This document shows, one piece after another, positions 52,294-59,924 of a stretch of DNA of 64,000 nucleotides. Numbering within the stretch: position 1 is the first letter of the stretch; every line of letters starts with the position of its first letter. The position numbers and the translations under genes were made by a program. The notes beneath the pieces were generated by a model. It was not told where the DNA came from. It made no database searches and saw nothing but the letters and a program-made list of their open reading frames with translations. This DNA is from an uncultured Bacteroides sp. Its GTDB lineage: Bacteria; Bacteroidota; Bacteroidia; Bacteroidales; Bacteroidaceae. The stretch spans positions 3,410,001 through 3,474,000 of the forward strand of contig NZ_OY781099.1 in assembly GCF_963676325.1 (NCBI RefSeq), in the 5' to 3' direction.

Positions 52294-54345
52294 ATGAAAG
52301 AAAACAAGTTTACAGAACGACAGGCTGCCCGATGGAAGCAGTTCAATCACAAGTCGTATGCTGCATTCTGTAGTTTGAAAAAGGAAGTCAACATTGGCGT
52401 TCTGGCAATTTCAACCCTTGCCTTTGCCAATGTGGAATGTGTTTCGGCACAGACCGAGACTTCTCATCAACTAAAAGAATACAAGCTCGACGAGATTGAA
52501 GTGACCGGCAGTCGTGTACCGCTCACCTTAGGCGAAGCGGCGAGAATTGTAACTGTACTTTCCCGCGAAGATATTCAGGCGGCGGCGGTACAAAGTATCA
52601 ATGAGTTATTAAAGTATGCCGTAGGCGTGGATGTTCGCCAGCGGGGAGATCTGGGCATTCAGACAGACATCAGCATCCGGGGCGGAACGTCCGACCAAAT
52701 TACTATCCTTCTCAATGGGGCCAACATCAGTAACCCCCAAACCGGCCACCTCACGGCCGACTTTCCTGTAGACATGAACGATATTGAACGTATAGAGATT
52801 CTTGAAGGTCCGGCCGCAAGAGTATACGGCACTTCGGCTTTTACCGGAGCCATCAATATTGTGACCAAAAGTGACAAGCAAAGTCATGCTGCCATTGATT
52901 TATCAACAGGACAATATGGCTTGTTCAACGGAGGTGTACGCGGAAACTTCACAAAAGGAAGGTTTAGCAATCAGCTGTCAGGAGGTTATAGCCGGTCCGA
53001 CGGATATATTGCCAATAGTGATTTCAGCACTAAGCGGGCTTTTTATCAGGGAGAATATTCCGGGAAAGAAGCAGATATTCGCTGGCAGGCAGGAATCAGT
53101 GACAAAGGATACGGTGCCAATACGTTTTATTCTGCCGCTTATCCTAATCAGTACGAACACACCCGCAAGTATTCCGTATCGGTACAAGCGGAGACTAAAG
53201 GGAAACTCCACTTTACTCCTATCATATATTGGAATCGTGGACATGATCGCTTTGAACTCTTCCGGAATAATCCGGCATCGTGGTACACTAATCATAACTA
53301 TCATCAAACGGATGTCTTTGGAACCAACCTGAATACTTATTTTAAATCCACACTTGGCAAAACAGCCTTCGGAGCTGAGTTCCGCAATGAAGGGGTTATG
53401 AGTAACGTACTGGGCAAACTGATGGACGAACCTGTGAAGGTACCTGGTGAAGGCGATCATTATTTCACTAAAAAGGATAACCGGACAAATATCAGTTATT
53501 ATGTGGAGCATGATATCTTATTGCCTCGATTTACATTGTCGCTCGGTTTAATGGCAACAATGAATACAGGACTGGACAATAAGTTCCGTTATTATCCAGG
53601 TGTAGATGCTTCCTATCGTCTCACCGAAAAGCTAAAAGTTTACGCTTCGTGGAGCATGGCGCTTCGCCTACCTACCTTTACCGATCTTTATTACGAGAGT
53701 AAAATGCTCCAGGGAAATCCGAATCTGAAACCGGAAGAAACCAAGGCGTTTGAAATTGGTACAAAATATTCTTCCCATGTATTGCAGGCTTCAGTGAGCG
53801 GCTATTACCATAAAGGGAAAAATATGATAGACTGGGTGAAGTACTCAAGTGATGATAAATGGCACACGATGAACCATACAAAACTGGATAATATGGGTAT
53901 CGAGACTTCTGCCACGCTTAACTTTTGTGAGTTATTTGGTAATACGAGCTTCTTAAAGAAAGCAAACATTGGTTATTCGTATATCAACCAGGACAAAGTA
54001 ATAGGCGATGTGTATGAATCAAATTATTCATTAGACTACCTGAAACATAAGTTTGTTGCACAGCTCGATCACCGTATCTGGCAGAATTTAAGTGCAAACT
54101 GGGCTTTCCGCTGGCAAAGCAGAGCAGGTAGTTATGCAATATATGAAGGTATGAAAGAAGTTGGTAAAAAGGCTTACCCGTCTTTTTGTTTACTTGATCT
54201 CAAGCTTTCATGGAACTCCCCGAATTATACTTTTTATGCGGAAGCAAACAATCTGCTTGATCGTAAATATTATGATATCGGTAATATCCCTCAACCCGGA
54301 ATTTGGGGCAAAGTTGGCGTAAGCTACCGGATAAACTTTAAATAG
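52294..54345 (+). CDS. TonB-dependent receptor, BtuB-like, with extended signal peptide
   Basis: A 683-residue outer-membrane receptor. The first 53 residues are unusually long for a signal: a charged/polar leader (MKENKFTERQAARWKQF, then KSYAAFCSLKKEVNIGVLAIS) and then cleavage near V-S-A-Q. This type of extended signal is seen in Bacteroides BtuB homologues. The plug (about 70-175) has the TonB-box-like D-E-I-E-V-T-G-S-R, QITILLNGANIS and IERIEILEGPAARVYG. The barrel ends in G-V-S-Y-R-I-N-F. Cobalamin uptake is the likely job, but a different ligand is possible because no riboswitch or BtuFCD genes are nearby. The 5' third is more GC-rich than neighbouring genes. Confidence 0.82.
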   Translation: MKENKFTERQAARWKQFNHKSYAAFCSLKKEVNIGVLAISTLAFANVECVSAQTETSHQLKEYKLDEIEVTGSRVPLTLGEAARIVTVLSREDIQAAAVQSINELLKYAVGVDVRQRGDLGIQTDISIRGGTSDQITILLNGANISNPQTGHLTADFPVDMNDIERIEILEGPAARVYGTSAFTGAINIVTKSDKQSHAAIDLSTGQYGLFNGGVRGNFTKGRFSNQLSGGYSRSDGYIANSDFSTKRAFYQGEYSGKEADIRWQAGISDKGYGANTFYSAAYPNQYEHTRKYSVSVQAETKGKLHFTPIIYWNRGHDRFELFRNNPASWYTNHNYHQTDVFGTNLNTYFKSTLGKTAFGAEFRNEGVMSNVLGKLMDEPVKVPGEGDHYFTKKDNRTNISYYVEHDILLPRFTLSLGLMATMNTGLDNKFRYYPGVDASYRLTEKLKVYASWSMALRLPTFTDLYYESKMLQGNPNLKPEETKAFEIGTKYSSHVLQASVSGYYHKGKNMIDWVKYSSDDKWHTMNHTKLDNMGIETSATLNFCELFGNTSFLKKANIGYSYINQDKVIGDVYESNYSLDYLKHKFVAQLDHRIWQNLSANWAFRWQSRAGSYAIYEGMKEVGKKAYPSFCLLDLKLSWNSPNYTFYAEANNLLDRKYYDIGNIPQPGIWGKVGVSYRINFK

Positions 54346-54408
54346 ATGGTGAAAGCTAAGATTAAATAAGCTAAGTACTTTCAAAAACAGAGTAGAGCTT
54401 ATATATAT

Positions 54409-54450
54409 AAGGTGTAGATTTTAATTAGTTAAAGTCTACACTTTATTCTT
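54409..54450 (+). terminator. Terminator after the BtuB-like receptor
   Basis: AAGGTGTAGA pairs with TCTACACTTT (one G-U) across a 16-nt loop, followed by ATTCTTTTTT. Confidence 0.7.
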
Positions 54451-54656
54451 TTTTACTGTAGCTTTTATAAATACTTTCTCTAGAATAAGAAGATTCACAG
54501 ACTGCAATAATTAGCTAATCTTTCCCATTCGTATACTTAATAATATTGCTATTTCACCATCATATATGCTTGTCACAAGAAAGTTGAAAGAAAAACTATC
54601 GCATTAAATAAAGACAAAACTTAAAACCAAATAGCAAGTTTTCAGGAAAATTCTGC

Positions 54657-54664
54657 TACATTTG
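54657..54664 (+). promoter_or_regulatory. -7 box for the amidase/MCE operon
   Basis: TACATTTG, a TAnnTTTG match, 18 bp before the start codon. Confidence 0.45.
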
Positions 54665-54681
54665 CACTTTATTGCATAGAC

Positions 54682-55902
54682 ATGAAAAAAAGTATCATTT
54701 ATACCATTACTACAATCGCCAGCATCTGGTTTGCCACCATTGGATGTGCACCCGTATTCGGAAAAGATTTTGTATTAGTTCTTGATGCTGGGCACGGGGG
54801 ACACGACCCTGGCGCTATTGGTGAGTTTTCGCGTGAAAAAAACATCAATCTGAACATCGTTTTAAAAGTTGGTCGTCTGGTTCAGCAAAACTGTGACGAT
54901 GTAAAAGTTATATATACTCGTAAAACAGATATCTTTATCCCGCTAGATCAACGGACTGAAATTGCAAATAAGGCTAATGCCGACTTATTCATTTCAGTTC
55001 ACACAAATGCAGCTCCAACAAAGGTTGCAAGAGGAACTGAAACATTTTCTCTCGGGCTTTCCCGTTCCAGTGCAAATCTTGAAGTTGCCAAACGTGAAAA
55101 CTCGGTGATTCTTATGGAAGATGACTATAAACAAAGATATGCGGGCTTTAACCCTAATTCAGCTGAATCTTATATCATGTTTGAGTTTATTCAGGACAAG
55201 CATATGGAGCAAAGTGTTAGTCTGGCCACATTGATTCAGAAACAGTATAAGTCATTCAGTGGAAGATCCGACCGCGGAGTACATCAGGATATCTTTCTGG
55301 TTTTAAAAACCAGCGCAATGCCAAGTGTGCTGACTGAAGTAGGTTTCATTTCTAATCCGGAAGAAGAACAATATCTTAATAGCGAAGAAGGGACAGATGT
55401 CTTGGCTAAATCAATATTTAATGCATTTCAGCAATATAAACTTAGACACGACGTACGCCGGTCAAAAATAAAAGTGCCACTTCGTCCCGATGAAGACAAA
55501 GAACAAGAAGTAAAGCATTCTTATACAGTTGATAATCAGGAAAAATCTGATACAACAAATCGAAATATCAAAAAGAGTGTGGAAGGTCCTGCAAAAAAAG
55601 AGGAAAGAGGAAGCACTCCACCGAAAGAGAGTGGTTTGGTCTTTAAAATACAAATCTTATCTTCCGCAAAAAAACTAAAGACAAGCGATGCACGCTTTAA
55701 AAATTTAACTCCAGTAGAACCTTTTGTTGAAAGCGGGGTTTATAAATATACCTACGGAGCATCAGAAAATTACAATAAAGTATTGCGTACCAAAAGAGAA
55801 ATTGCCGCCCAGTTTAAAGATGCTTTTATCATTGCATTTAAAGACGGCGAAAAGATAAATGTTAATACTGCCATTGCAGAATTTAAAAAGAACAAGAAAT
55901 AA
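54682..55902 (+). CDS. N-acetylmuramoyl-L-alanine amidase with C-terminal SPOR-like domain
   Basis: A 406-residue exported cell-wall hydrolase that cuts the bond between muramic acid and L-alanine. The Amidase_3 domain spans about 28-255, with zinc ligands in D-A-G-H-G-G-H-D-P-G, E in F-S-R-E-K-N-I-N-L, S-V-H-T-N-A and the catalytic E-V-G-F-I-S-N. A charged linker (about 265-315, rich in Lys/Glu) leads to a SPOR-like peptidoglycan-binding domain (about 320-400, VFKIQILSSAKKL). This matches AmiC-type division amidases. The MCE-domain gene follows by 22 bp, a pairing seen in Bacteroidetes. Confidence 0.9.
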   Translation: MKKSIIYTITTIASIWFATIGCAPVFGKDFVLVLDAGHGGHDPGAIGEFSREKNINLNIVLKVGRLVQQNCDDVKVIYTRKTDIFIPLDQRTEIANKANADLFISVHTNAAPTKVARGTETFSLGLSRSSANLEVAKRENSVILMEDDYKQRYAGFNPNSAESYIMFEFIQDKHMEQSVSLATLIQKQYKSFSGRSDRGVHQDIFLVLKTSAMPSVLTEVGFISNPEEEQYLNSEEGTDVLAKSIFNAFQQYKLRHDVRRSKIKVPLRPDEDKEQEVKHSYTVDNQEKSDTTNRNIKKSVEGPAKKEERGSTPPKESGLVFKIQILSSAKKLKTSDARFKNLTPVEPFVESGVYKYTYGASENYNKVLRTKREIAAQFKDAFIIAFKDGEKINVNTAIAEFKKNKK

Positions 55903-55924
55903 CCAAGTATAAAAAAGAATAGAA

Positions 55925-56815
55925 ATGAAATACTTTACTAAAGAAGTTAAAATAGGATTAGCAGGTATTATCAGTTTATGTATGCTCGTATACGGCATAA
56001 ATTACCTGAAAGGAATAAATATGTTTAAACCCAGCAGCTATTTCTATGTAAAATACAAAGATATCCAGGGACTGGCTAAATCAAGCCCGGTGTTTGCCGA
56101 CGGTTTTCGCATCGGTATTGTGAGGGATATTTTTTATGATTACACACATCCTGGAAACGTAACCGTAGAAGTTGAGCTCGACAACGAAATGAGAATTCCT
56201 AAAGGAAGTCATGCCGAGTTGATTACTGAAATGCTTGGCACAGTAAAAATGAATCTGATTTTAAGCATTAATCCAAAAGAAGCTTATTCAATTGGAGATA
56301 CAATTCCGGGGACTGTGAATAATGGTCTGATGGAAGCTGTAACTAAGTCCATCATGCCTCAAATGGAAAAGATGCTTCCTAAGCTAGATTCCATTATGAC
56401 ATCGCTGAACAAAATTGCTGCCGATCCAAATATTCCTGCTACACTGAAATCAGTAAGGGTAACAGCCGATAACATGGCAGAAGCAACTACCCAACTTCGT
56501 TCATTCATGAAGAAAGACGTACCACAGATTACCAGTAAGATAAATATTATAGGTGATAATTTCGTAACTATCAGCGGTAATCTTAGGAATATTAACTATG
56601 CCTCAACTTTTAATAAAATAGATTCCACAATGGCCAATGTGAAGAAGGTTACAGAAAAGCTTAACCGAAAAGATAATTCACTTGGACTTTTACTCAATGA
56701 CACTTCACTTTATAGAAATTTGTCGGCCACCGGTGCAAACGCTTCGCTTTTATTGCAAGACTTGAAGAGCAATCCAAAACGTTATGTGCACTTCTCTTTA
56801 TTTGGTCGAAAATAG
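55925..56815 (+). CDS. MlaD/MCE-domain protein
   Basis: A 296-residue inner-membrane-anchored protein. One N-terminal helix (about residues 7-27) is followed by an MCE domain (about 38-115: FYVKYKDIQGLAKSSPVFAD, then G-T-V-K-M-N-L-I-L) and a helical C-terminal region of about 150 residues that would oligomerise. MCE proteins carry phospholipids between membranes in the periplasm (Mla or similar systems). The ATPase and permease of such a system are not next to it here. It is co-transcribed with the amidase. Confidence 0.88.
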   Translation: MKYFTKEVKIGLAGIISLCMLVYGINYLKGINMFKPSSYFYVKYKDIQGLAKSSPVFADGFRIGIVRDIFYDYTHPGNVTVEVELDNEMRIPKGSHAELITEMLGTVKMNLILSINPKEAYSIGDTIPGTVNNGLMEAVTKSIMPQMEKMLPKLDSIMTSLNKIAADPNIPATLKSVRVTADNMAEATTQLRSFMKKDVPQITSKINIIGDNFVTISGNLRNINYASTFNKIDSTMANVKKVTEKLNRKDNSLGLLLNDTSLYRNLSATGANASLLLQDLKSNPKRYVHFSLFGRK

Positions 56816-57175
56816 ATTTCAGAAAAGTATTATATAGATTTTGTCTAAATAGAAGGGCTGTTATTTATATTAAAGAAAAGCAACTAACTACTCCATTAAT
56901 AGATGGGTGTAATCATTTAACTTAAAAAAATGTTATAGATAGTTCTTTAATATGAATAGTAGCATAACCAACTAAATTACAGAACATTAGATAAATGCAA
57001 AAAGCTAAATTGAAGCATTTAAACAAGTAGAATCTATAAAACGCTGAAATTAAATAAGTTATTAATTTTATAAAAAAAACAAGAGAAAAACAACATTTGT
57101 TTTTCTCGAATAAGATTCTCAAATTTGCAATAAGTAGAAGTTTCTTATAACTAATAAATTGTATTAAATAGCCTT
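56816..57175 (+). other. AT-rich region upstream of dnaA
   Basis: 360 bp, very AT-rich, with no gene. It contains a perfect hairpin GAGAAAAACAA/TTGTTTTTCTC at 57083-57107 followed by CGAATAAGATTCTC. No TTATCCACA-type DnaA box was found by eye, so there is no sequence support for an origin here. Confidence 0.5.
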
Positions 57176-58582
57176 ATGATTGAATCCAATCATGTAAGTC
57201 TATGGAACCGCTGTCTCCGAGTAATTCGCGACAATGTTCCTGAGACTACATTTAACACATGGTTTGTCCCTATTGTCCCTCTTAAGTATGAGGACAGTGC
57301 GCTGACTGTACAAGTTCCTTCACAATTCTTTTATGAATTTCTGGAAGATAAATTTGTAGAGCTACTGCGTGCTACTTTGTACAAAGAGATCGGTGAAGGA
57401 ACAAAACTAATGTACCGGGTAATTGTAGACAATAGCTCAAAAGCTTCCGTAGATCTGGAAGCCACAAATCGTTCAACTGCAATTCCTCAGCGAAGTGCTA
57501 TTCGCAACGGGAATAAAGCTCCTAATACACTTAAAGCTCCGTCGCCACTAGATCTTGACCCTCAGCTTAATCCAAACTATAACTTTGAGAACTTTATCGA
57601 AGGTTATAGTAATAAGTTATCAAGAACAGCCGGTGAAGCTGTTGCTGTTAATCCTGCAAAGACAACATTTAATCCATTGTTCCTTTACGGTCCATCCGGT
57701 GTTGGCAAGACTCATCTTGTAAACGCTATTGGAACCCGAATTAAAGAACTATTTTCTGATAAAAGAGTCTTATACGTATCTGCACACTTATTTCAGGTAC
57801 AATACACTGATTCTGTTCGTAGCAATACCATCAATGACTTTATTAACTTCTACCAAACTATCGATGTATTGATTATTGATGATATACAGGAATTTGCTAG
57901 TCTTACAAAGACTCAGAACACATTCTTCCACATCTTTAACCATTTACATCAGAATGGCAAACAGTTAATTCTGACATCAGACCGTGCTCCTATCCTACTT
58001 CAGGGGATGGAAGACAGACTACTTACCCGTTTCAAATGGGGATTAACTGCAGAGCTAGAAAAGCCCAATGTAGAGCTTAGAAAGAATATCCTAAAGAATA
58101 AGATTCACCGCGATGGTTTAAAGTTCCCGGAAGAGGTTATAACTTATATTGCCGAGAACGTAAACGAGAGTGTACGTGACCTGGAAGGTATTGTTATTTC
58201 CATTATGGCTCATTCTACTATTTATAATAAGGAAATAGATATGGAACTGGCAGAAAGAATTGTGCGTAAAGCCGTTCGCTGCGAAACAAAGACCATTACT
58301 ATTGATGATATTATCGAGAAAGTTTGCAAGCATTTTGAGTTAGAGCCATCAGCTATTCATTCTAAATCAAGAAAAAGAGAAGTTGTCCAGGTACGTCAGT
58401 TAGCTATGTACTTAGCTAAAAAACACACTGATACGTCCTCCTCTAAGATTGGCACTTTAATTGGCAACAGAGATCACGCAACAGTTCTACATGCCTGCAA
58501 AATTGTTAAAGGTCAGTTCGATGTAGACAAATCTTTCCGTGCTGAAGTGGAAGAAATTGAAGCTTCACTTAGAAGAAAATAA
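57176..58582 (+). CDS. dnaA: Chromosomal replication initiator DnaA
   Basis: A 468-residue AAA+ protein that binds DnaA boxes and opens the origin. Domain I covers about 1-85 (LWNRCLRVIRDNVPETTFNTWF). Domain II is a short linker. Domain III follows with Walker A GPSGVGKTHL (172-181) and Walker B VLIIDDIQEF. Domain IV has the DNA-binding signature IGNRDHATVLHACK near the C terminus. Length is typical. It is monocistronic and ends before the terminator at 58664. Unlike in many bacteria, dnaN and recF are not next to it. Confidence 0.97.
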   Translation: MIESNHVSLWNRCLRVIRDNVPETTFNTWFVPIVPLKYEDSALTVQVPSQFFYEFLEDKFVELLRATLYKEIGEGTKLMYRVIVDNSSKASVDLEATNRSTAIPQRSAIRNGNKAPNTLKAPSPLDLDPQLNPNYNFENFIEGYSNKLSRTAGEAVAVNPAKTTFNPLFLYGPSGVGKTHLVNAIGTRIKELFSDKRVLYVSAHLFQVQYTDSVRSNTINDFINFYQTIDVLIIDDIQEFASLTKTQNTFFHIFNHLHQNGKQLILTSDRAPILLQGMEDRLLTRFKWGLTAELEKPNVELRKNILKNKIHRDGLKFPEEVITYIAENVNESVRDLEGIVISIMAHSTIYNKEIDMELAERIVRKAVRCETKTITIDDIIEKVCKHFELEPSAIHSKSRKREVVQVRQLAMYLAKKHTDTSSSKIGTLIGNRDHATVLHACKIVKGQFDVDKSFRAEVEEIEASLRRK

Positions 58583-58663
58583 AAAGCTTGTATTCAAGTA
58601 CAAAAACAAATAAAAGAAATTGCCCGTAAGAGATTTCACAAAATAATCGTACGGCGATAATAG

Positions 58664-58710
58664 AACAATCCCCGAAAAAGCAATTTAATCTTTTCCGGGG
58701 ATTGTTTTTA
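58664..58710 (+). terminator. Rho-independent terminator after dnaA
   Basis: AACAATCCCC / GGGGATTGTT stem, extended by an A/T-paired inner portion, followed by TTTTTA. It lies 82 bp after the dnaA stop. Confidence 0.8.
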
Positions 58711-58747
58711 TAATCTTTTTTTCAGCGAAACAGGTCTATTTTCAAGG

Positions 58748-58844
58748 CACTAAACTACAGTTTATTATAAAATAAAACGGCGAATTCAAGCTGAAAGTCG
58801 GTACTGTCAACCCCACTAAACTAGAGTATTTTATAAAATAAAAC
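58748..58844. repeat. Tandem duplication of the 3' end of the nitroreductase gene
   Basis: A 31-bp sequence starting CACTAAACTA and ending TATAAAATAAAAC occurs at 58748-58778 and again at 58814-58844, 66 bp apart, with three or four differences. The second copy overlaps the stop codon of the minus-strand gene. Read on the minus strand, both encode F-I-L-stop. Confidence 0.65.
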
Positions 58845-59574
58845 CTTGTTGTTTTAAAGTCTTGAAAAGATTCTCAGACATAAATTCATTATCCTTCCTG
58901 GTATATCTTACATCTGTAAATACCTGTGCCAATGTTTCTTTATTATTTTCAGCAATAAACTGCTTGTTTTCAGGTAAAGATTCCTTGTAAGCATACAATT
59001 TGTCTATCATCTCACGAGTATAATCGCAGTAAGACTCTTCATGAACTATTGCTTCAATTGGCAGGCGATCAACCAAAGATGGGCATTCATCAGGATATCC
59101 CAGAGTTATTGTAGCAATTGGGAAAACCAACTTTGGTAATTGAAGAATCTCAATAATCTGTTGCGGATTATAGATAGCTGTTCCCAAATAACAAATCCCT
59201 AATCCAGCATCTTCTGCCAACGTGCAAAAGTTCTGAGTGTAAATCAAAGCATCTGTTGCAGCATTCATAAATGACATGAAATTAGCATAACCCGGTTGGG
59301 CATTTCGATATTCACACCATTTACTGAAACGGTTAAAGTCTGCACAGAATGTAAGAACAACCGGTGCCCCTTTTACCATTGGCTGGTTAAAATGAGCAGG
59401 AGCTAATTTTTCTTTCATTTCAGCATCGCGAGTAACAACAACACTGTAAACCTGCATGTTTCCTATGGTAGACACACGCGAAGCGGTAGAAAGCAAATCA
59501 TTTAACAATTCAGGATTCACTTCCTGATTCTTATACTTTCTTATTGATCTTCTGTTTTTTATTGATTCTATCAT
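58831..59574 (-). CDS. Nitroreductase family NAD(P)H-FMN oxidoreductase
   Basis: A 247-residue flavoprotein. The typical start MIESIKNRRSIRKYKNQEV supplies the FMN-phosphate-binding arginines, followed by A-S-R-V-S-T-I-G-N-M-Q and LAEDAGLGICYLGTAIYNP, then I-A-T-I-T-L-G-Y-P-D-E. The layout matches the NfsA/Frp-like group. The ATG at 59574 is preferred to one 33 bp upstream because the TATATTTG -7 box (59594-59587, minus) lies between them. Substrates are likely quinones or nitro compounds. Single gene. Confidence 0.88.
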   Translation of the reverse strand: MIESIKNRRSIRKYKNQEVNPELLNDLLSTASRVSTIGNMQVYSVVVTRDAEMKEKLAPAHFNQPMVKGAPVVLTFCADFNRFSKWCEYRNAQPGYANFMSFMNAATDALIYTQNFCTLAEDAGLGICYLGTAIYNPQQIIEILQLPKLVFPIATITLGYPDECPSLVDRLPIEAIVHEESYCDYTREMIDKLYAYKESLPENKQFIAENNKETLAQVFTDVRYTRKDNEFMSENLFKTLKQQGFIL

Positions 59575-59586
59575 ACTTTTTTTTTG

Positions 59587-59594
59587 CAAATATA
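59587..59594 (-). promoter_or_regulatory. -7 box for the nitroreductase gene
   Basis: TATATTTG on the minus strand, 12 bp before the ATG at 59574. It rules out the longer start at 59607 and implies a very short untranslated leader. Confidence 0.5.
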
Positions 59595-59924
59595 ATAAAA
59601 GAATCAATATTATGATCTGGGAATGAGTCTTATTATTCTTTTAAAATAAACCATTTCAGAAAAGTAAGTTCAATATAAAACGAATAAAAATATATTTTTT
59701 GGAAAACTTTTTTCAAATCTTAAAAATATATTTAATTGATTAACAGACAAATAAGCACACAAAATGGAAAACTTTATTTTTAGACCCTATTTATTTTATG
59801 TTTTTATTTTGAAATAACAAAAAACATTCATAGATTTGCATACCTATTTAATACTATCTATTATTTATTAATAAGAGACCTCTACTTATTCTTTTTATTA
59901 ATAATAATATAATTCGAAAACATC
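59595..59924. other. AT-rich region between nitroreductase and ribonucleotide reductase genes
   Basis: About 330 bp. It carries a full promoter for the reductase at 59808-59838 and about 80 bp of A/T-rich leader after it. No riboswitch or further gene was recognised. Confidence 0.5.
59808..59838 (+). promoter_or_regulatory. Promoter of the class II ribonucleotide reductase gene
   Basis: TTTG (59808-59811), 19-bp spacer, TAGATTTG (59831-59838), fitting the Bacteroides consensus exactly. The start codon is 86 bp further, leaving a leader of about 80 nt. Confidence 0.75.

Larger units (their letters stand above)
54346..54681. other. Intergenic region between the BtuB-like receptor and the amidase
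   Basis: 336 bp. It holds a terminator hairpin (54409-54444, AAGGTGTAGA/TCTACACTTT, T-rich tail) and the amidase -7 box TACATTTG at 54657-54664. Nothing else is recognised. Confidence 0.55.

Noticed and set aside
56816..57175. Replication origin next to dnaA
   Set aside because: AT-rich, but no DnaA boxes were found by eye; gene presence alone is not evidence of an origin.
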